27,835 bases of DNA. Source: a virus. Location of the stretch: the IMG/VR virus record IMGVR_UViG_3300020470_000164, positions 1 through 27,835 of that record; one strand, given 5' to 3'. The translations under genes and the position numbers were made by a program. Positions 25,501 to 27,835 of the stretch are shown in pieces (the first letter of the stretch is position 1; each line of letters begins with the position of its first letter). Under the pieces are notes generated by a model. The model made no database searches and was not told the DNA's origin. It worked only from the letters and a program-made list of their open reading frames with translations.

Positions 25501-27228
25501 GATGCTATGACTGCTGACGTTTATATTACAAATGGAGTAGCAGCTGCAGCAACAATAAAGACATCTGGTTCTGGATATAAGAGAGGTGATGTTCTTGGAA
25601 TTACCAGCATTGGAAATCTTAATGTTGGTAGAAATGCTAGATTATCTGTTGTTTCTATTGGTAATACAAACGAAATAATTCTTGATAACGTTCAAGGAGA
25701 TTTTGTGGTTGGTGCTGCTAATACTATGATGTTTACGCATCCAATAACAGGAATCGTAACCACAATGAATAGTAATAGTACTGGTGGTGGCGCATGTTCT
25801 CCAGAGAAGATAACAACTGTTAGTGATGGATTACACTTTACTGTTGATCATAGAAATCATGGTATGCATCATGAGACGAATTGGGTAGAACTTTCTGGTG
25901 TCCAATCAGACGTTTTACCAACTAAATTGACATTACCTTATAATGTAGATTCTACTGCATCTATAGCTGTTGAAGACTCAAGTTCTTTTGGGACTTTTGA
26001 AAATGTTGCTGTTGGTGCAACTAACCCAGGGTTTGCAAAAATTGGTGATGAGGTTGTTAAATATACTTCTGTTTCTAGTGGATCACTTGGTGGAATTACC
26101 AGAGATACTGCTCCAGGTAATAACAAAGCAAATTATCTGAAAGGTGAACCTATATTTAAGTATGAACTTGGTGGAGTTGACTTACAGAGAATTAATAGAA
26201 CTCACAAGTTGAGTGATACGACGGATAGAGATCCAAATCCAATCTCATTTGATCATTATACACTTAAAATTGACACTTCTCAAGGTTGGACTGCTGGAGG
26301 AGGTAACTTAGGATTAGTTAATAGAACTACTGGAAATAGTTTCCCAATACTTTATTTCAACGAATCAAAATCTACTGGTGGATTTAATACTAAGGCATCT
26401 CAGAATATACCATTCCAGATCATTTCACCTAACGTACAGAATTTAACTGTTCCTGGAACTAATGTGACTGCTGTAATGAGAACTGTTTCTGCTACCAGTC
26501 TTAACGATGGTATGGGACAAGGTGCTGATTTACCATTCCAAGATAAAGGATATGAATCAATTACTTTGAACAAATCTAATTATTTGACTTCTCCTAGAAT
26601 GGTTGCTTCTAGAACTAATGAAAATAATCAATCAGTTCTTCAAAACTTCCCTGGTAATAGATCACTAGGATTTACTTTAACATTAGAAACATCGGATACA
26701 AAATTAACTCCTGTTATTGACCTTGAAAGGATGAGTGCTATTACTATTTCAAATAGAATTGACGCACCAGTCAAGAACTATAAGACTGATAATAGAGTTA
26801 ATACTATTCAAGATGATCCATCTTCTTGTCAGTATATCTCCAAAGAAAATCAATTAGAGAATTCTGCAACTTCTATTAAGATTATGTTGAATGCTAATAT
26901 TAATGAGTATTCTGATATAAGAGCATTCTATGCAATTAGTGATAAAGCAAACTTTGATCCAGTCTTCATTCCATTCCCAGGATTTAAGAATCTGGATGCT
27001 CAAGGTCAGATTATTGAAGTTGATCAAAGTGATGGTAGACCTGATAAGTTTACACCTAAAGAGGATGTAGGTAAATTTAAGTCTAATGAGTTGCAATTCA
27101 GAGAGTATACATTTACTGCTAATGATTTACCAACCTTTAAAAACTATAGAATTAAATTTATTCTTACTTCGTCAAACCAAACTTGGGTTCCAAGAGTTTC
27201 TGAACTTAGAGTTATTACTTTAGCATAG
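19582..27228 (+). CDS. Giant DUF4815-type virion structural protein (2548 aa)
   Basis: The N-terminus, with YFDDFDSKANYHKILFKPGY, PVQARELTGLQSILQNQVEK and FFKEGAKVIPGN, is the DUF4815 signature found in tail proteins of T4-like cyanophages and other large phages. More conserved DUF4815-like blocks occur to about residue 1180, including YVGRIDRIFLSKDGRFQVQY (1062) and RMKDIKDLEDRIKNLEYYTS (1126). A second conserved domain begins at VWYDPLAQSFQVTEEGG (about 1710) and runs to QPYLGSLFKSQN (about 1840), a beta-rich domain common in phage baseplate/fibre-connector proteins. GxGY modules lie at 1944-2013 and a 'GDEVVKYT...TRD' module at 2121-2180. It occupies the place of T4 gp9-gp12, so a role at the outer baseplate holding fibres is likely but inferred. 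Six bases separate it from gp8. Confidence 0.85.
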   Translation: MAQQTNLNVSPYFDDFDSKANYHKILFKPGYPVQARELTGLQSILQNQVEKFGQHFFKEGAKVIPGNTAYSPEYFAVELNNDHLGTPVSYYIDQLIDRKIIGLTSGVTAIINKVLLAEESDRGNLTIYISYMSAGVENSDQKTFLDGELLTADSDIVSGPSNNAFIPSGESFASCIATNATSTASSFSISNGVYFIRGNFVDVHDETILLDQYGNDANARIGLRIEEDIINADEDPTLGDNSKGFNNYAAPGADRLKITASLYAKPLDDYNDSNFIELAVVQDGFLRSQTKNTEYSHIAEELARRTYAESGDYTITPFDVIVKDSLNDNLGNNGVYEEGQYTQAGTLASDDLAVYQVGPGKAFVKGYEIETIASNFLDCPKPRTTKKLEGQGIVYNTGTSLRLNRTNGLPTVGIGNTYIVSLRDQRLDDNGMKVSGNEIGLARVYDHVLESGSYSATNADVNEWDIALYDVQMSSKITLNESATLSVPTFIKGKYSGATGFLKDAVTNSASLDVYEKTGEFIVNEPFEFNGVPDGESRVAIAVTSYGLSDVKAIYGGPQLGNVGAAKTFNADVKQNIAYRFGSATVGAASNAYVSTVTCENELFPGKIKVGNIVSFGGLGNNVPTYARVTAKTASNISVTGVSTVTGIVSGELPTSSLNVSDLQLVSSPSPSAQETSLYTLMPKQFISDVDLTDASLSIRKVYTVNIVGGQLDNAIESEANETWLPFDEERYSLVRADGTTVRLTDNMFQFTAGATNLQINCGGSDSSGCTLVATLKKTNVSAKIKRQNRVNSVVINASSLTGSGIGATTRNDGLVSGNYPLGTRVQDNRIVLNTPDVNKILGVFESTDTASPSAPKMTLVSLNGPSGKTTDLVIGEQIQGSDSGAIAVYAEKLTDAQITFVIQNETSFKEGEVVTFKESKVQGVISVIDIPSKNISGNFTYSKGQRPTFYDYGFLIRRSNAKAPTKSLKVYFSNGYYESTDQGDITTKNSYNTWDYSRDVPYINGERVTDTIDIRPRVSDFVVLENVRSPLEFYGRAFNGTGNSAKNILASDESITTNFSHYVGRIDRIFLSKDGRFQVQYGDPSEKRDRPPTVDDAIEIASIELAPYLFDTEKGSSLDFMKYKRYRMKDIKDLEDRIKNLEYYTSLSLLETETANMFIPDADGLNQFKSGFFVDNFSGLKPQESAFKIKNSVDPTNQELRAQHYTTSIDLEVGPVEGVSADSDPSFLTPEGTNVRRGENVVTLDYTEKEWLSQQFATRTESVTPFLVSFWQATLKLTPSSDTWTDTARMKAKIVKQEGNFAGVMAQAMQQFGVDPQTGLQPIQWNAWETSWTGQEITDRKERRTEVQSSEKEEIIKAGWINGGSGVNHSQMTVTTNTQVYEDTIRDTYATGVSRRSGSRKVVTEQWDNESMGDRMVSRDSIMIMRSRNIEFRVTKCKPLTQLYAFFDGVNVTKYCTPKLLEISMLSGTFQVGETIESATVQDWGEGTDSPYIRFRCAQANHRTGPYNAPTEVYTKNPYLSQVGATGLETFLGTPGTVQLASTGSADMPATYSATSTILNVDTRSLSDEAQGTFMGYVRKDIALRGKTSGALAKVTDVRLISDLGANLVGSYYLPNPNSGNHPKFETGKKTFTIIDNNTNDQDNADTIGEESYTATGTLETVQETIVSTRNAIVQTKPTQQKKDVKKFTGSAVLKTETISSTSSTTKKDVWYDPLAQSFQVTEEGGIFLTSCEVYFQTKDDMDIPVTFQIRTMEGGMPTQKILPFSEIVKSPADINVSPTGTVATKFVFDAPVFLEGSNTEYSIALASWSTKYKVFISRIGESDLLTDEFISQQPYLGSLFKSQNASTWEPSQWEDLKFKLYRAEFEPQGTLELYNPILSEGNRQVAKLMANSVNINSRKVRVGIGTSLRDTVLTAGNSVSQQNSNATGNYVGNAGIGTGTMGIVNAGLGYTPTSGSYQFTGVGLTNITAGGDAMTADVYITNGVAAAATIKTSGSGYKRGDVLGITSIGNLNVGRNARLSVVSIGNTNEIILDNVQGDFVVGAANTMMFTHPITGIVTTMNSNSTGGGACSPEKITTVSDGLHFTVDHRNHGMHHETNWVELSGVQSDVLPTKLTLPYNVDSTASIAVEDSSSFGTFENVAVGATNPGFAKIGDEVVKYTSVSSGSLGGITRDTAPGNNKANYLKGEPIFKYELGGVDLQRINRTHKLSDTTDRDPNPISFDHYTLKIDTSQGWTAGGGNLGLVNRTTGNSFPILYFNESKSTGGFNTKASQNIPFQIISPNVQNLTVPGTNVTAVMRTVSATSLNDGMGQGADLPFQDKGYESITLNKSNYLTSPRMVASRTNENNQSVLQNFPGNRSLGFTLTLETSDTKLTPVIDLERMSAITISNRIDAPVKNYKTDNRVNTIQDDPSSCQYISKENQLENSATSIKIMLNANINEYSDIRAFYAISDKANFDPVFIPFPGFKNLDAQGQIIEVDQSDGRPDKFTPKEDVGKFKSNELQFREYTFTANDLPTFKNYRIKFILTSSNQTWVPRVSELRVITLA

Positions 27229-27229
27229 T

Positions 27230-27454
27230 ATGTCTTACGTAAAAGTACAAGATCAACCAGGATTAATTAAAGATGATTCTACTGATCAAATAGTTAACAC
27301 AAATACTCATGAGTATGAATCATATCTTGCTCGTCGTAAAGCAAGAAAGAATGAAAAACAAAAACAGTTAACTGTTGAGGAAGATCTTGCAAATTTGAAA
27401 GGTGAAATTAGTGAAATTAAGTCCCTACTAAAGGAGTTAGTCAATGGCAAGTAA
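27230..27454 (+). CDS. Small coiled-coil protein of the tail block (74 aa)
   Basis: The protein starts MSYVKVQDQPGLIKDDSTDQ and has a middle basic segment (YLARRKARKNEKQKQ). It ends in an amphipathic heptad helix (VEEDLANLKGEISEIKSLLK), a likely coiled coil. The N-terminal pattern 'V....GL.+D..+..I.N.+...Y..Y...R' is familiar from small proteins in structural blocks of cyanophages, where they may be minor virion components or linkers. I know no demonstrated function. It begins one base after the stop of the giant gene, and its last 11 bases overlap the next gene, so translation is coupled on both sides. Confidence 0.8.
   Translation: MSYVKVQDQPGLIKDDSTDQIVNTNTHEYESYLARRKARKNEKQKQLTVEEDLANLKGEISEIKSLLKELVNGK
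27431..27436 (+). promoter_or_regulatory. Shine-Dalgarno (AAGGAG) inside the 74-aa gene for the next gene
   Basis: AAGGAG lies seven bases before ATG 27444 and within the coding sequence of the preceding gene. It supports the overlapping start of the fibre-like gene. Confidence 0.7.
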
Positions 27455-27835
27455 GAAAATTACTTTCGATCCAGATGCTGGAGCTTCATATGCTGCTAAC
27501 TTCAATATGCTTGGCGGTGCTAATTTTATAGCAAATTTTGAGGTTGTAGGTACTTCAGGAACTGCATTTGATTTTACTGGTTATTCTGGTTCATCTCAAA
27601 TGACCAAAAGTGTTTCGATTGGTTCTACTGCTAATCCTGCAGCAACTTTTAATGTGGGATTTACAAGTGCTGCTGGTGGAAGGTTCCAAGTTTCTCTTGG
27701 AGGAACAGATACTAAGACTATAAGTGAAGGTAGATATGTTTATGATGTCGTTGTTAGTTCTGGGAATACCTATTACAGGATTGTTGATGGAACAATTTTA
27801 GTTCAACCAGGTATTTCATCAATCACCGCACTATA
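27444..27835 (+). CDS. Partial fibre/baseplate-upper-protein-like gene (first 130 aa)
   Basis: The gene starts at ATG 27444 with a good Shine-Dalgarno sequence and stays open to the window end, so the C-terminus is missing. The visible part begins MASKKITFDPDAGASYAANF. It then follows a pattern common at the N-terminus of phage minor tail and baseplate-upper (BppU-like) proteins: strand, FDFTGYSGSSQMTKS, a polar strand, GGRFQVSLGGTDTKTI, EGRYVYDVVV, then a strand and VQPGISS. In that family the domain attaches receptor-binding parts to the baseplate. It is rich in G, S, T, A and V, with no signal peptide. It continues the tail block and overlaps the coiled-coil gene by 11 bases. Assignment to a fibre-attachment domain is by pattern, not by alignment. 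Confidence 0.65.
   Translation, partial: MASKKITFDPDAGASYAANFNMLGGANFIANFEVVGTSGTAFDFTGYSGSSQMTKSVSIGSTANPAATFNVGFTSAAGGRFQVSLGGTDTKTISEGRYVYDVVVSSGNTYYRIVDGTILVQPGISSITAL

Noticed and set aside
1-27835. tRNA genes, integrase, IS elements, CRISPR arrays, auxiliary metabolic genes
   Set aside because: Looked for on both strands and not seen; repeats found are protein-module repeats or the promoter duplication.

Overview
The window is a piece of an AT-rich, T4-like marine cyanophage genome (cyanomyovirus, Prochlorococcus or Synechococcus host). The evidence is gene content. Recognisable T4-type baseplate wedge proteins gp25, gp6 and gp8 appear on one strand in T4 order, together with small hypothetical genes and giant glycine/threonine-rich virion proteins of the kind seen in cyanomyoviruses. 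No host metabolic gene, tRNA, integrase, IS element or CRISPR array was seen. All supported genes lie on the + strand.

Left part (1-2700) is a compact accessory region. It holds two small genes (7-388), then a gene-poor control region (389-1208) with one 53-aa gene in it. The control region contains a cluster of TTTTCCACA sites, which match the DnaA box as I recall it for cyanobacteria. It also has two promoters with perfect TTGACA/17 bp/TATAAT architecture and an imperfect ~60-bp tandem duplication carrying an operator-like inverted repeat. Next comes a 73-aa gene, a third sigma70-type promoter, and a tightly packed cassette: a GT-A-like glycosyltransferase (1479-2246) followed by 51-, 30- and 48-aa proteins. 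Their junctions overlap or nearly touch. A clear intrinsic terminator at 2649-2688 closes this unit.

Right part (2717-27835) is mostly the tail/baseplate morphogenesis block. A 53-aa gene with a strong Shine-Dalgarno sequence comes first. A late-promoter-like AATAAATA then precedes gp25, gp6, a 4244-residue protein in the gp7 slot, gp8, a 2548-residue DUF4815-type protein (in the place where T4 has gp9-gp12), a 74-aa coiled-coil protein, and a partial fibre/baseplate-upper-like protein that runs off the end. Junctions within the block are 0-33 nt or overlapping, so it probably forms one late operon. The two giant genes occupy 20.4 kb, about 73% of the window.

The most unusual content is the architecture of the giant proteins. 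At least five recurring beta-rich sequence modules can be recognised by eye. One of them (the GxGY module) is shared by the 4244-aa protein, gp8 and the 2548-aa protein. Another resembles repeats of large bacterial surface adhesins. A YHYH-like domain that appears to have lost its signature histidines is embedded in the 4244-aa protein. The functions of these modules (host recognition, baseplate periphery, scaffold for fibres) are inferred, not shown by the sequence.
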